From positions 1-57,853 of the forward strand of contig NZ_JADEXU010000036.1 in NCBI RefSeq assembly GCF_015206895.1: a stretch of DNA of 57,853 nt. The letters run 5' to 3'. A model generated the notes under the pieces. The model saw only the letters and a list, made by a program, of their open reading frames with translations, was not told the DNA's origin and made no database searches. The position numbers and the translations under genes are program-made. How positions within the stretch are numbered: position 1 is the stretch's first letter; each line of letters opens with the position of its first letter. Positions 8,310 through 17,433 of the stretch are shown in pieces. This DNA is from Nostoc sp. LEGE 12450 (GTDB lineage: Bacteria > Cyanobacteriota > Cyanobacteriia > Cyanobacteriales > Nostocaceae).

Positions 8310-9212
8310 TTATTTATTGATAGGAGTACGAACAATATACTGATTGGCAGGTAAATTAATAGCAATTGGTTCTATTTTTCCTTGGGAGACTAAAGTTTGA
8401 TAAACTAAAGCTGTAATCTCTCCTCTAGTTGCAGCTTTACTTGGATTAAGAACTTTAGGATTTGGATAGTTGACTACTATATTTGCTTTAGTTGCGGTTG
8501 CTACATCTCCAACTGCATATTGCGGAATATTATTGGCATCTGCGTAAGTGTTAGTAATAATAAATGACGCAGGACGGTTAAAATCTACAGCATTAGCTGC
8601 TACGGCTGGGGCTTTTGATATTAATAAAGGCTGCATTAAAGTACTAAATCCAATCGGCATTAAAATACGCCTTTTTACAGGTTTTTGTGCGGTTTTTTGA
8701 GAAACTACTCTCTGTATGACTGTGGGTACAGTAATTGCTGATGTACCAGTTGTTAGATTCAGACCTTTGTTTAAAGCAACTATAGCCTCAACCTTAGAAA
8801 CCGATTGATTGGGACGAAAGTATCCACCAGGATAACCCGTCATAAATCCTTGTTGATATGCTTCTTCAATTGGACGAGTAGCCCAATAGTTTACAGGAAT
8901 ATCTTTATATACAGCACCACTTTGTATCTGGCGAGTTGGTGGTTGATCAAAAGCTTTACGAATAATTGCTGCAAACTCATCTCGATCTACTGGTTGTTCT
9001 GGTCGAAATGTACCATCAGGATATCCAGTTACAATATTTCTTGCAGCCAAACCTCGAATAAATGGCTGTGCCCAGTAATTAGGTTGAACATCACTAAAGG
9101 TAGTTGTAGGGGAAGATTGAGCATAAGTATCCAATGCACCAACTGCTAGTACTGTTAAATTTAAAGTTAGTAAAGATACGCCTGCTGACACTAACTTAGT
9201 TAACTGTGTCAT
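8310..9212 (-). CDS. Secreted SLH-domain envelope protein
   Basis: About 300 aa from ATG 9212, which has AAGGAG 8 nt upstream. Signal peptide: KLVSAGVSLLTLNLTVLAVGALDTYAQ. Two clear S-layer homology domains follow: FSDVQPNYWAQPFIRGL...GYPDGTFRPEQPVDRDEFA (about 38-85) and YKDIPVNYWA...GYPGGYFRPNQSVSKVEA (about 98-145). A third, degenerate one lies near the C-terminus (TYADANNIPQY...ATRGEITALVYQ). SLH domains anchor proteins to cell-wall polysaccharide; the porin barrel usual in large cyanobacterial SLH proteins is absent. A regulatory box lies 66 bp upstream, oriented toward this gene. Confidence 0.85.
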   Translation of the reverse strand: MTQLTKLVSAGVSLLTLNLTVLAVGALDTYAQSSPTTTFSDVQPNYWAQPFIRGLAARNIVTGYPDGTFRPEQPVDRDEFAAIIRKAFDQPPTRQIQSGAVYKDIPVNYWATRPIEEAYQQGFMTGYPGGYFRPNQSVSKVEAIVALNKGLNLTTGTSAITVPTVIQRVVSQKTAQKPVKRRILMPIGFSTLMQPLLISKAPAVAANAVDFNRPASFIITNTYADANNIPQYAVGDVATATKANIVVNYPNPKVLNPSKAATRGEITALVYQTLVSQGKIEPIAINLPANQYIVRTPINK

Positions 9213-9277
9213 GATCCATGCTCCTTCTTTTTTCAATTATTCATTCTTTCTAATACTTCAATAGCTATTAACAAATA

Positions 9278-9296
9278 GTGGAGATTCAGTGGAAAA
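9278..9296 (-). promoter_or_regulatory. CCAC direct-repeat box a (upstream of the SLH gene)
   Basis: Read on the minus strand: TTTTCCAC-TGA-ATCTCCAC, two CCAC cores 11 bp apart, 66 bp before the SLH start. It is the same 8-3-8 architecture as five other boxes between 9.4 and 21.3 kb, with the two half-sites in swapped order. Confidence 0.6.
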
Positions 9297-9483
9297 TGTT
9301 CTCCCGCAGCTTAAAATACTACTAAAGACTGGCTATACTTATTACTTTAGGTATAGATAACGCAACAATGAAAATACTATAAACAAACGTCAATGTTTTA
9401 GTAACAGCTTATGTTAATAGAAAAATTTTAAATCTAAGTAATAAAATCTAAAGCTTGCCTTCGAGAAGGAAAATATAGCGGAG

Positions 9484-9502
9484 TTCTCCACGGCTTTTCC
9501 AC
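9484..9502 (+). promoter_or_regulatory. CCAC direct-repeat box b (upstream of the channel operon)
   Basis: TTCTCCAC-GGC-TTTTCCAC; CCAC cores at 9488 and 9499. Oriented rightward, 216 bp before the small frame at 9719 and about 620 bp before the ion-channel operon. Confidence 0.6.
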
Positions 9503-9718
9503 TATTTAGATTTAATCTAAGTCTCAAGCGATAAATTAATCAAATTTTCCTTATCTAACCTTTTTTACGATCTTAAGTAGTAAATGTTTTACTATGTAAC
9601 AATTTTACAGACAAAGATTAAGTGTTAATTGAATATGAGATACATCTTTCAAAAAATCTTCCTTTGGGTAGTAGAGTTATTGTCTGAAAACGCAAGATGG
9701 TTACGGTAGGAGGGTAGA

Positions 9719-9914
9719 ATGCGTCAACTCATTATCCAAGTACTACGGGGAAATGGAAAAGCTGTCATCGCATTGGCAGTTTTCTCATTCTCCCAATTTA
9801 CAACGTTCTAGCCTTGCCCAACGTGCCAACGCCCAAGTTCAGAAAACTGTAGAGCAAGTTGGTGGGAGCAAAATTAGTCGAGTCGAATGTGCGCTTTACA
9901 CGATCCAACATTGA
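9719..9914 (+). pseudogene. Remnant gene 5' end (possibly DUF389-like)
   Basis: A good ribosome-binding site (TAGGAGGGTAGA) precedes ATG 9719. The first residues, MRQLIIQVLRGNGKAVIAL, resemble from memory the N-terminus of cyanobacterial DUF389 membrane proteins. The frame stops after 64 codons with no membrane segment, so at most the front of a gene survives. The 210 bp that follow contain further protein-like pieces in another frame (RSNIEAQDTLLSVVYVQRQ) and a dispersed repeat, consistent with decay. Family call is tentative. Confidence 0.3.
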
Positions 9915-9990
9915 AGCGCAGGATACCCTGCTATCTGTTGTTTATGTGCAGCGTCAACCGATAGTTACAGCGTCTAGTGAAAGAAATACG

Positions 9991-10019
9991 CATAGGGGCA
10001 GCCCGCCTTCGGCATCGCC
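9991..10019. repeat. Short dispersed GC-rich repeat
   Basis: CATAGGGGCAGCCCGCCTTC followed by GGCATCGCC; same type as 15879-15910. It lies in the decayed interval just before the ion-channel operon. Confidence 0.5.
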
Positions 10020-10126
10020 TCACCCAATCAATTCAAACTCAATTATTAAAACAGGACTTAAATGTGACACAAGAGGGTTAATGTCAACGTGCTAGAAACA
10101 CCTGCTAGTAAACCATAAGACCATTT

Positions 10127-10942
10127 ATGAGTAGTTCAAAGCTTTCAGAAAAACAAGCCCTAGAAAAAGAACGTAATGAAGTCTTGCAACAGTTGGAAGA
10201 TTGGCTAGAAATTCCAATGCTGGTGCTGGGCTTTGCGTGGCTAGCACTATTCATCATCGAGATCATCTGGGGGCTAAATCCTTTACTAGAAGCCTTTAGC
10301 ATCACTATTTGGATTATTTTTATATTAGATTTTTTACTTAAACTAGCGATCGCTCCTCATAAAATTTCCTATATCAAAAGTAACTGGCTAACAGCTATTT
10401 CTTTGGTGTTACCAGCATTGCGTACTTTTCGGATTATACGAGTCATCCGCGTACTACGAACAGCACGGGCTGTGCGAGGTTTACAGTTGTTGCGGGTTAT
10501 GACTCGTGCTAACCGAGGAATGCGGGTTTTAGCAGCAAGTATTAGCCGTAGAGGATTTGGTTATGTTGTGGCATTAACAATGATTGTTACTTTAATAGGA
10601 GCAGCCGGGATGTATGCGTTTGAAAACGAAGTTCCTGTGGAATCAGGGTTGCACAACTACGGCACTGCTTTATGGTGGACAGCAATGCTTATAACAACAA
10701 TGGGTTCTGAGTATTGGCCCAAAACGCCTGAAGGACAGGTGCTTTGTTTTATTTTGGCGTTATATGCATTTGCTGTGTTTGGCTACGTTACTGCGACTCT
10801 AGCGACGTTCTTTATTGGTCGTGATGCCGATGATGATAAAGCAGAGTTAGCCGGAGCGAAATCGATTCAAATGCTTCAGACGGAAATCGCAGCATTGCGG
10901 GAGGAAATTCAAGAATTATTGCATCAAAATTCACAGCATTGA
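10127..10942 (+). CDS. Voltage-sensor ion channel with a non-canonical pore filter
   Basis: 271 aa, six-transmembrane voltage-gated channel layout. S1-S3 span residues ~30-95. An arginine-rich S4 (RTFRIIRVIRVLRTARAVRGLQLLRV, Arg every third or fourth residue) lies at ~100-125. S5 is FGYVVALTMIVTLIGAAGMYAF, then the pore loop ALWWTAMLITTMGSEYWP and S6. The filter region reads TTMGSEYWP instead of the potassium-channel T-x-G-Y-G-D, so ion selectivity cannot be assumed. The C-terminus is a coiled coil (LQTEIAALREEIQELL), likely for tetramerisation. First complete gene of a five-gene operon; MscS follows after 32 bp. Confidence 0.85.
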   Translation: MSSSKLSEKQALEKERNEVLQQLEDWLEIPMLVLGFAWLALFIIEIIWGLNPLLEAFSITIWIIFILDFLLKLAIAPHKISYIKSNWLTAISLVLPALRTFRIIRVIRVLRTARAVRGLQLLRVMTRANRGMRVLAASISRRGFGYVVALTMIVTLIGAAGMYAFENEVPVESGLHNYGTALWWTAMLITTMGSEYWPKTPEGQVLCFILALYAFAVFGYVTATLATFFIGRDADDDKAELAGAKSIQMLQTEIAALREEIQELLHQNSQH

Positions 10943-10974
10943 AGTTAGTAAACATTAACTAGTGAGGAAACTAA

Positions 10975-11991
10975 ATGAATGCAGAAATCTCCATAGCTTG
11001 GAATAAGGTTCAAGGCATGATCAATGGGTTCATAGCTTTGCTACCAAATATTGTCTTAGCATTAATTGTCTTTATACTCTTTTTGTTTGTTGCTAGCATA
11101 CTTAAGGCAATGGTCAAGCGGCTAACTCGCAACCGTCGCCACGCCCGAAATCTGGGACTAGTGCTGGGAAGGTTAGCACAGGGGATGACAATTTTGATTG
11201 GGTTGTTTATTGCCCTTTCTATTGTGATTCCTACATTTAAAGCTGGTGATTTGATACAACTATTGGGAATAAGCGGTGTTGCAATTGGTTTTGCCTTCCG
11301 CGATATTTTGCAAAACTTCCTAGCTGGGATTTTAATTCTGCTGACTGAACCTTTCCGAATTGAAGATCAAATTGTTTTTAAAGACTTTGAAGGAACGGTC
11401 GAAAATATCCAAACAAGAGCGACAACAATCAGAACCTACGACGGGCGGCGGATTGTGATTCCTAATTCTGAATTATTTACTAATTCTGTTACTGTTAACA
11501 CTGCTTTTGATAATAGGCGATTAGAGTACGATGTCGGCATTGGCTACGGGGACGACGTTGACCAAGCCAAGCAGTTGATGCTAGACGCAATATACAGTGT
11601 AGACGAGGTTTTAAGAGATCCAGCTCCTGATGTACTGGTAATGGAACTAGCTGAAAGCACTGTTAACATCCGTGTGCGCTGGTGGATTCATCCACCACGA
11701 CGGATAGACGATCTGCGATCGCGCGACAAAGTGATTACTGCAATTAAGAAAACGCTCGTTGCCAACGGCATTGATTTACCCTACCCAACACAACAAATTC
11801 TGTTTCACGATCAAACCGAAGAGACAGATGGAAACCGCTCCCGTCAGCGTGAAGGCTGGCCAGCGGGTAAAGGTGAAGTACCAAAGCCTCGCCGCATCAG
11901 TGATTCACTTTTTTTACTTGCTCAAGTGCGCTCCTCACAAGATGGCAACGGCAAGGTAGATTCTCAAATGAGGAACGATGAGAAATGTTAA
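10975..11991 (+). CDS. MscS-family mechanosensitive channel
   Basis: 338 aa with GAGGAAA before ATG 10975. Three N-terminal transmembrane helices, then the pore-lining TM3 and beta domain typical of MscS: GVAIGFAFRDILQNFLAGILILLTEPF and the signature RRIVIPNSELFTN. The family opens on membrane tension to release solutes during hypo-osmotic shock. The C-terminal ~50 residues are Arg/Lys-rich and extend beyond the usual fold. The stop overlaps the next gene by 14 bp, so translation is coupled. Confidence 0.9.
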   Translation: MNAEISIAWNKVQGMINGFIALLPNIVLALIVFILFLFVASILKAMVKRLTRNRRHARNLGLVLGRLAQGMTILIGLFIALSIVIPTFKAGDLIQLLGISGVAIGFAFRDILQNFLAGILILLTEPFRIEDQIVFKDFEGTVENIQTRATTIRTYDGRRIVIPNSELFTNSVTVNTAFDNRRLEYDVGIGYGDDVDQAKQLMLDAIYSVDEVLRDPAPDVLVMELAESTVNIRVRWWIHPPRRIDDLRSRDKVITAIKKTLVANGIDLPYPTQQILFHDQTEETDGNRSRQREGWPAGKGEVPKPRRISDSLFLLAQVRSSQDGNGKVDSQMRNDEKC

Positions 11992-13327
11992 GTTAAGCAA
12001 ACTGTGGGATCAGCTCCACTCAAGTTACTGGTTTATACCGGCAGTTATGGCGGTGGTAGCTACTGCTTTGGCTTTCACAATGCTTAATCTTGACCGTACA
12101 GGCAAGGTAGACATTGATTATTGGTGGGTTTACACAGGTGGAGCAGATGGAGCTAGATCCCTGTTAGGATCGGTTGCAGGTTCGATGATTAGCGTTGCTG
12201 CTACAGCCTTTTCAATTACAATTGTGGCGCTTCAATTGGCTGCTTCTAATTTCGGGCCGCGACTACTGCGTAATTTTATGCAGGATACAGGTAATCAAGT
12301 TGTACTAGGCACATTTATTAGTACGTTCATCTACTGCTTGCTTGTACTGCGGACAATTCATGGAGAAGGAGATGGATACGAACAGTATGTGCCACAACTT
12401 TCAGTTACAGTCGGCACTTTACTCGCAATTATTAGCATTGGTGTATTAATTTATTTTATCCATCATGCTTCAACCATAATTCAGGCATCTCACGTGATCG
12501 AAAATGTTAGTGAGGATTTACATTCAGCAATTAAGCGGCTATTTCCAGAAAGAATTGGGCATGCTGAATCAGAACACAAACAAGGAATTGAAGAAATTCC
12601 CATGTCCTTTGAGAAAGAGGCTTTACCGATTCGAGCTAATGGCACTGGTTATTTACAAGCAGTTGATAATGGAGAATTGATGAAAATTGCTTGTAAACAT
12701 AATTTGCTAATACGCCTTAAGGTTAGACCAGGAAAATTTCTAATTCAAGGTAGCGATCTAGCCTTGGTTTTTCCTGGAAAAAAAGTAAATAAAAAACTTA
12801 CCAAACAAATCAATGATGTTTTTATTTTGGGCAAAGAACGTACAGAACAACAGGATATAGAGTTTCCAATTGATCAATTAGTAGAAATTGCTCTGCGTGC
12901 CATTTCCCCTGCAATAAACGATCCATTTACTGCAATTCGCTGTATTGACCGAATTAGCGCAGGACTGTGCCACTTAGTTCAAAGAGATTTCCCTTCGCCC
13001 TATCGCTACGATAAAAATAACAAATTACGTTTCATTGCCAAAGGAGTAGATTTTCAAGGATTAGTTGATCGTGCTTTTAACCAAATTCGGCAGTATGGAA
13101 AGTCGGATGCAGGAGTAACTATTCGTTTGTTAGAAGCTATAGCTGTAATTGCTACTTACACCAACAATTCTAAATATCAAGCAAGCCTGCGTCATCATGC
13201 TGACATGATTTTACAAGATAGCCATGAGGGACTTTCACAAGAACAAGACTACAAAAATGTAGAAGAGAGTTATTATCAAGTCATTAAAAATTTAAATAAT
13301 GATGGCACTAACAAGGATTGGAATTAA
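11978..13327 (+). CDS. DUF2254 membrane protein
   Basis: 449 aa. Four N-terminal membrane helices (FIPAVMAVVATALAFTML; SLLGSVAGSMISVAATAFSITIVALQLAA; VVLGTFISTFIYCLLVL; VTVGTLLAIISIGVLIYFIHHA) contain the DUF2254 hallmark 'FSITIVALQLAASNFGPRLLRNFM'. The soluble C-terminal half includes LVEIALRAISPAINDPFTAIRCIDR, also typical. Function unknown; its place between MscS and HtrA suggests membrane-stress physiology. It starts inside the MscS gene. Confidence 0.85.
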   Translation: MRNVKLSKLWDQLHSSYWFIPAVMAVVATALAFTMLNLDRTGKVDIDYWWVYTGGADGARSLLGSVAGSMISVAATAFSITIVALQLAASNFGPRLLRNFMQDTGNQVVLGTFISTFIYCLLVLRTIHGEGDGYEQYVPQLSVTVGTLLAIISIGVLIYFIHHASTIIQASHVIENVSEDLHSAIKRLFPERIGHAESEHKQGIEEIPMSFEKEALPIRANGTGYLQAVDNGELMKIACKHNLLIRLKVRPGKFLIQGSDLALVFPGKKVNKKLTKQINDVFILGKERTEQQDIEFPIDQLVEIALRAISPAINDPFTAIRCIDRISAGLCHLVQRDFPSPYRYDKNNKLRFIAKGVDFQGLVDRAFNQIRQYGKSDAGVTIRLLEAIAVIATYTNNSKYQASLRHHADMILQDSHEGLSQEQDYKNVEESYYQVIKNLNNDGTNKDWN

Positions 13328-13371
13328 CCAGAAAGCTGACGTTTTAAATTAATCTTTTGGAGGTAATAGTT

Positions 13372-13980
13372 ATGAAAAATCTAAATTGGAAAGGTTATCG
13401 AATTATTGCATGGATAGGACAGGCTGTACTAACAATTTTTGTCATAGTCGCAGCAGTTCAAGGTAAATGGTCGAATGCCTTGGGTCTTGCATTATTTCTT
13501 GTTGTATCCTTTGTGTTTGTCATCCGAGATGATAAATTACCCACTTTATTTGATTTTTTGTTTGTGTTGGCTGCATTGCTCAATGCTACTGGTTGGGTAT
13601 GGGATTTATTTGGTATGCCAGGCCCCTATGACGAAATTGTTCATGCTTATACGACTTTTGCAATTACTCTGGCACTGAGTTTTTTAGTATATAGTTCAAT
13701 GTTGAATATATTTCGGAATCATACACTTTTGTATTTGGTGACAATTACCAGTTTTGGGATTGCAATTGGTGCTTTATGGGAAGTTGCGGAATGGTCTGCT
13801 GGGAAAATTCTAAGCACTGAAATAATTGAAAGTTTGGATGATACTATTATTGATTTAGTTATGGACTCTCTTGGTGCTGCATTAGCAGCTTTAATTAGCC
13901 TTTGGGCATTGCGAAATTGGACAAATCGCAATACAGAAGTAAACAATTCACAAACCAAGACATATATTTCCAACAATTAG
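13372..13980 (+). CDS. YjdF/DUF2238-like inner-membrane protein
   Basis: 202 aa from ATG 13372, preceded by TTGGAGGTAATAGTT; the in-frame GTG-type codons upstream are less likely starts. About six hydrophobic helices. Conserved polar positions inside the membrane part (PYDEIVHAYTTFA, GALWEVAEWSAG, DDTIIDLVMDSLGAALAAL) match the DUF2238 family. Function unknown. It lies 44 bp after DUF2254 and 15 bp before HtrA, in the same operon. Confidence 0.75.
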   Translation: MKNLNWKGYRIIAWIGQAVLTIFVIVAAVQGKWSNALGLALFLVVSFVFVIRDDKLPTLFDFLFVLAALLNATGWVWDLFGMPGPYDEIVHAYTTFAITLALSFLVYSSMLNIFRNHTLLYLVTITSFGIAIGALWEVAEWSAGKILSTEIIESLDDTIIDLVMDSLGAALAALISLWALRNWTNRNTEVNNSQTKTYISNN

Positions 13981-13995
13981 AATATTGAAAATCCG

Positions 13996-15327
13996 ATGAT
14001 GAAGGTAAAGTATAAATATTCTCAGCAGCAACTGAATAAATCTAATTTATTCAATTTTGAAAAACAATTTTCTCAAAGGATATCAGGAATTTTGGCTAAA
14101 ATGGTAATTTCAAAAACTTGCTTTTTGAGTAAAAAACCAACAACTTACCTGCTACTATCTTTTATCGGGATAATAACAGGATTTTTAAGTAGCTGTTCTA
14201 CAGATTCTTCTGGAAAAGTTCGTCCTTCAATTCTCCCTTCTCCGACAGTTAATGAGCCACAAAATCAAAGTTCGCGCCCTTTGACACCAACTGCTGAGGA
14301 CAACAATTTTGTAGTTGAAGTTGTGGAAAAAGTAGAACCAGCTGTAGTTCAAATTAATACATCCCGAACTATCAGAAGTGAAGTACCACAGTTACCTGAT
14401 GCATTCAATGACCCATTCTTTAGACGCTTTTTTGGTGAAGCTTTACCAACACAGCCTCAAGAGCGAGTAGTGCGTGGTCTAGGCTCTGGTTTTATCATCG
14501 ATCCCAATGGGCGAATTCTCACTAATGCTCACGTTGTCAACGATGCGGATACAGTAACGGTATCATTTTCTGACGGTCGTACTGTTGAAGGCAAAGTGCT
14601 AGGGAAAGACTCTGTGAGTGATGTCGCAGTTGTGCAAATTCCTGGTAAAAACTTGCCAACAGTAGAAATCGCAAATTCCGATTTTATAAAACCAGGACAG
14701 TGGGCAGTTGCGATCGGTAATCCTTTAGGCTTACAACAAACAGTAACAGTAGGCGTTATTAGTGCAATCAACCGCTCTATAAATCTTTCTACTAGACCTA
14801 GTAGCTATATTCAAACCGACGCAGCAATTAATCCTGGAAATTCTGGCGGGCCACTCTTAAATGCTCGCGGTCAAGTGATAGGAGTCAACACTGCAATTAT
14901 TCAGGGTGCTGAAGGTATCGGCTTTGCTATTCCCATAGATACAGCTCAACGAATTGCCCAACAATTAATTACTCAAGGCAAAGTAGAATATCCTTACTTA
15001 GGTATTCAAATGCTCACACTAACACCTGAAGTTAAGCAAAGAATCAATAATTATCCAAATAGTAACGTCCGCATTTCAGCAGACCGAGGAGTTCTTATTG
15101 TTCGCGTTGTCCCAGGTTCTCCTGCTGCCAGAATCGGACTGCGCCCAGGAGATGTAATTCAAACAATTAATAATCAACCTGTTACCACATCTGAAGAAGT
15201 TCAGCAGATTATTGAAAAGAATGGCTTAAACAATAACTTACAAATTCAAGTGCTACGCAACGGACAGAACTTACTATTTACAGTAAAGCCTGAATCATTG
15301 CCATCTCCAAATAACACTCAGTCTTAA
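13996..15327 (+). CDS. HtrA/Hho-type trypsin-like serine protease with PDZ domain
   Basis: 443 aa, starting at one of two adjacent ATGs. The N-terminal membrane segment TYLLLSFIGIITGFLSSCS has a lipobox-like LSSC, so it may be a lipoprotein facing the periplasm. Catalytic triad visible: His in TNAHVVND (~residue 180), Asp in VSDVAVVQI (~211), Ser in NPGNSGGPLLN (~290). One PDZ domain covers the last ~110 residues (YLGIQM...PGSPAARIGLRPGDVIQTINNQPV). Envelope protein quality control. Last gene of the channel operon; a double hairpin follows. Confidence 0.92.
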   Translation: MMKVKYKYSQQQLNKSNLFNFEKQFSQRISGILAKMVISKTCFLSKKPTTYLLLSFIGIITGFLSSCSTDSSGKVRPSILPSPTVNEPQNQSSRPLTPTAEDNNFVVEVVEKVEPAVVQINTSRTIRSEVPQLPDAFNDPFFRRFFGEALPTQPQERVVRGLGSGFIIDPNGRILTNAHVVNDADTVTVSFSDGRTVEGKVLGKDSVSDVAVVQIPGKNLPTVEIANSDFIKPGQWAVAIGNPLGLQQTVTVGVISAINRSINLSTRPSSYIQTDAAINPGNSGGPLLNARGQVIGVNTAIIQGAEGIGFAIPIDTAQRIAQQLITQGKVEYPYLGIQMLTLTPEVKQRINNYPNSNVRISADRGVLIVRVVPGSPAARIGLRPGDVIQTINNQPVTTSEEVQQIIEKNGLNNNLQIQVLRNGQNLLFTVKPESLPSPNNTQS

Positions 15328-15333
15328 GTTTGT

Positions 15334-15374
15334 AAGGTGGGATTACCCACCTTGTCAACTGTTCTCAACAGTTG
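15334..15374. terminator. Double hairpin between convergent genes
   Basis: Two perfect stems in tandem: AAGGTGGG-ATTA-CCCACCTT (15334-15353) and CAACTGTT-CTC-AACAGTTG (15356-15374). They fill the 49-bp gap between the rightward HtrA stop and the leftward regulator stop. No U-tract, so a bidirectional barrier rather than a textbook intrinsic terminator. Confidence 0.6.
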
Positions 15375-15376
15375 AT

Positions 15377-17215
15377 TCAGACTTGTGATTTTCTACAGCT
15401 AATACTTTGTGTTCGCTTTAAACGGTTCAAGATAGAAGTGATTAGTTGTGAGTTTTTAGCAGTTTTACTTATACAATCATCTGCACCAATCGCAAATATT
15501 TGCTCAACAATATCTGCTGATAAATTATCAACCAGAAACAGTACTGGTAAAAATTTCCAGTACGGATCATTACGTACTACCTGACAAAGTTCAATGCCAT
15601 TAATATGAGGCATTTCCACATCTAAAATTAGCAAATCTGGAGAAAATTCTGTCATAATATCCCAGAAGTTGCGTGGATCTTCAAGAGTTTTTAGAGTAAG
15701 TCCTAAAGCTTCTAAAGATTGTTGTATAACAATTAATGTCTGTGGGTCATCGTCTACAATCATGATTCTCGCTTTAGTAATACGAGTTTGCTGTAAAACT
15801 TGGGCCACTGACTCCAAAATTTCATTAGGAGGCATGAATTTTTGCAAAAAAGCACGTCCGCCAGATCGTGCAACCTCTAGGCGTAGGCGAAGCCCGCCGC
15901 AGGCATCGCTAAAATTATTTTGCTCTGTAAAAATTAACACAGGTAATTGTGGTGTTCGCTGGGATAATTCTATTAGTAACTTCAAGCTATCTTTCTCAAG
16001 ATCAAGATCGAGTAGCACCACATCGGGATTTAAAGATGCGATTATACTTCTAGCGGCGGTGAGATTAGTCGCAATTTTAACTTGTATTTCTTGATTTTCA
16101 GCTTCCTTTACTAATTCCTCAACTATTTGGCGATCGTTGCTAATTACTAATAGTAGATTTTGGGTTTGTTCAACTGAGCTTTTTTCTAGCTCTCGTTGCA
16201 ACTCCATCAAGAGCTTATCTAAATAAAAACATTTAGCTTGGCTAATAAATTTTTGAGTTTGAAATAAATCTTCTATCTCATTGGCTAATAACGAACTTTC
16301 TGGAAAGCCAAAGCTACCCAAAGAACCAGCTAGTTTGTGAGCTTCTTGCTCTGCTTTTTGCCGCAATTGAGCGTCAAGCGTACCTCTTCTTAAAGCATCA
16401 GCTGCTAGTTTCAATACTGCAATGCGCGAACCAACCTTAGCTTTGAAATTTTCCCGCTCTTGAGCAATGGCTGTTAGTAGAATTTGCTGCTGTTTTAAAT
16501 CTATTTCCGGCTCAGGTTTTGGGCAACCTTGCTCATGATCTAGAGCTTTTAAACGATAACCCATTCCATAGACAGTTTCTATAAAATCATAGGTAGCACC
16601 TGCTGCTTTTAGCTTTTGCCGTAAACTTTTGATATGAGATTTAATTGTATTTTCTTCAGGTGGATCTTTTTCAGCACTCCAAAGTTGATCTACAATAGCA
16701 CTTCGGCTAAAGATGCGCTGGTTGTTGCGTAAAAAAAGGTCTAAAAGACTAAATTCTTTTGCTGTTAAATTTAGAGCAATGTCTGCATAAGTCACTTCAC
16801 AAGTACTAGGATCGAGACGCAAGGCTCCCCATTCCAGAACTGGAGGTAAAGAAGTATTTCCCCGACGTAATAAAGCACGAATGCGAGCTGATAACTCTTG
16901 AAAATCAAATGGTTTGACTACATAATCATCTGCTCCAGCATCTAAACCGATAACTTTATCAGTTTTAGTCTCTTTTGCCGTTAAAAGAAGAATCAGCATT
17001 TGATAACCTGACTGCCGTAATTGCCGACAAAGACTTATGCCATCCAGCTTTGGCAGAACAATATCTAACAAAATCAGGTCATAGTTATAGACATTAACCA
17101 ATTCCCAACCGACTTCACCATCAGTAGCAATATCAACCACATAATTTTGTTTGGTAAGATATCTTGCTACAGCTTGAGCAAGCAAATCATCGTCTTCAAC
17201 CAACAGAATTCTCAT
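15377..17215 (-). CDS. OmpR-type hybrid response regulator (REC-wHTH-HPt-REC-REC)
   Basis: 612 aa. Receiver 1 (1-115; Asp in LILLDIVLP) and an OmpR winged helix (~130-225; TAKEFSLLDLFL, IKSHIKSLRQKL, TVYGMGYRL) make a DNA-binding regulator. It is extended by an HPt-like domain (AEQEAHKLAGSLGSFGF, phospho-acceptor His), a divergent receiver (VVLLDLDLE) and a final receiver (LLILDVEMPHING). Receivers plus HPt allow an internal phosphorelay. The second receiver carries an in-frame repeat insertion (residues about 435-445). A CCAC box lies 218 bp upstream in its own orientation, suggesting autoregulation; OmpR-family proteins typically bind direct repeats about one helical turn apart, like these boxes. 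Confidence 0.88.
   Translation of the reverse strand: MRILLVEDDDLLAQAVARYLTKQNYVVDIATDGEVGWELVNVYNYDLILLDIVLPKLDGISLCRQLRQSGYQMLILLLTAKETKTDKVIGLDAGADDYVVKPFDFQELSARIRALLRRGNTSLPPVLEWGALRLDPSTCEVTYADIALNLTAKEFSLLDLFLRNNQRIFSRSAIVDQLWSAEKDPPEENTIKSHIKSLRQKLKAAGATYDFIETVYGMGYRLKALDHEQGCPKPEPEIDLKQQQILLTAIAQERENFKAKVGSRIAVLKLAADALRRGTLDAQLRQKAEQEAHKLAGSLGSFGFPESSLLANEIEDLFQTQKFISQAKCFYLDKLLMELQRELEKSSVEQTQNLLLVISNDRQIVEELVKEAENQEIQVKIATNLTAARSIIASLNPDVVLLDLDLEKDSLKLLIELSQRTPQLPVLIFTEQNNFSDACGGLRLRLEVARSGGRAFLQKFMPPNEILESVAQVLQQTRITKARIMIVDDDPQTLIVIQQSLEALGLTLKTLEDPRNFWDIMTEFSPDLLILDVEMPHINGIELCQVVRNDPYWKFLPVLFLVDNLSADIVEQIFAIGADDCISKTAKNSQLITSILNRLKRTQSISCRKSQV
15879..15910. repeat. Dispersed repeat inside the hybrid-regulator gene
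   Basis: TAGGCGTAGGCGAAGCCCGC followed by CGCAGGCATCGC. It is translated as SDACGGLRLR between a normal receiver strand (VLIFTEQNN) and its continuation (LEVARSGGRAFLQK). Same type as 9991-10019 and 1876-1915. Confidence 0.6.
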
Positions 17216-17433
17216 GAAAATGTTTGCTTGTAGAAGTAACCCTGAGTGCTGTAATCAAAATTATATAACTTAGGTTATGCCCTTTTCAGCTTGATTATAT
17301 GATATCTATCGAAGGCAAGCTTTAAGCAACAGATTCGCTCCGTCTAACCTATTTTGACAAAACTTTGTACTTGGGGCTATTACCAAGTCACTATTTCTCT
17401 CCTGAATTACACTTTTGAACTTATCTACGAAAA

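Noticed and set aside
9669..9684. Shared 16-mer TAGTAGAGTTATTGTC near 9670 and 23830
   Set aside because: One 16-mer match in a 58-kb AT-rich window can occur by chance; flanks do not align.
9859..10095. 78-codon frame before the ion-channel gene
   Set aside because: Runs through a dispersed repeat and ends in low-quality sequence; parts may be decayed coding DNA but not a gene.
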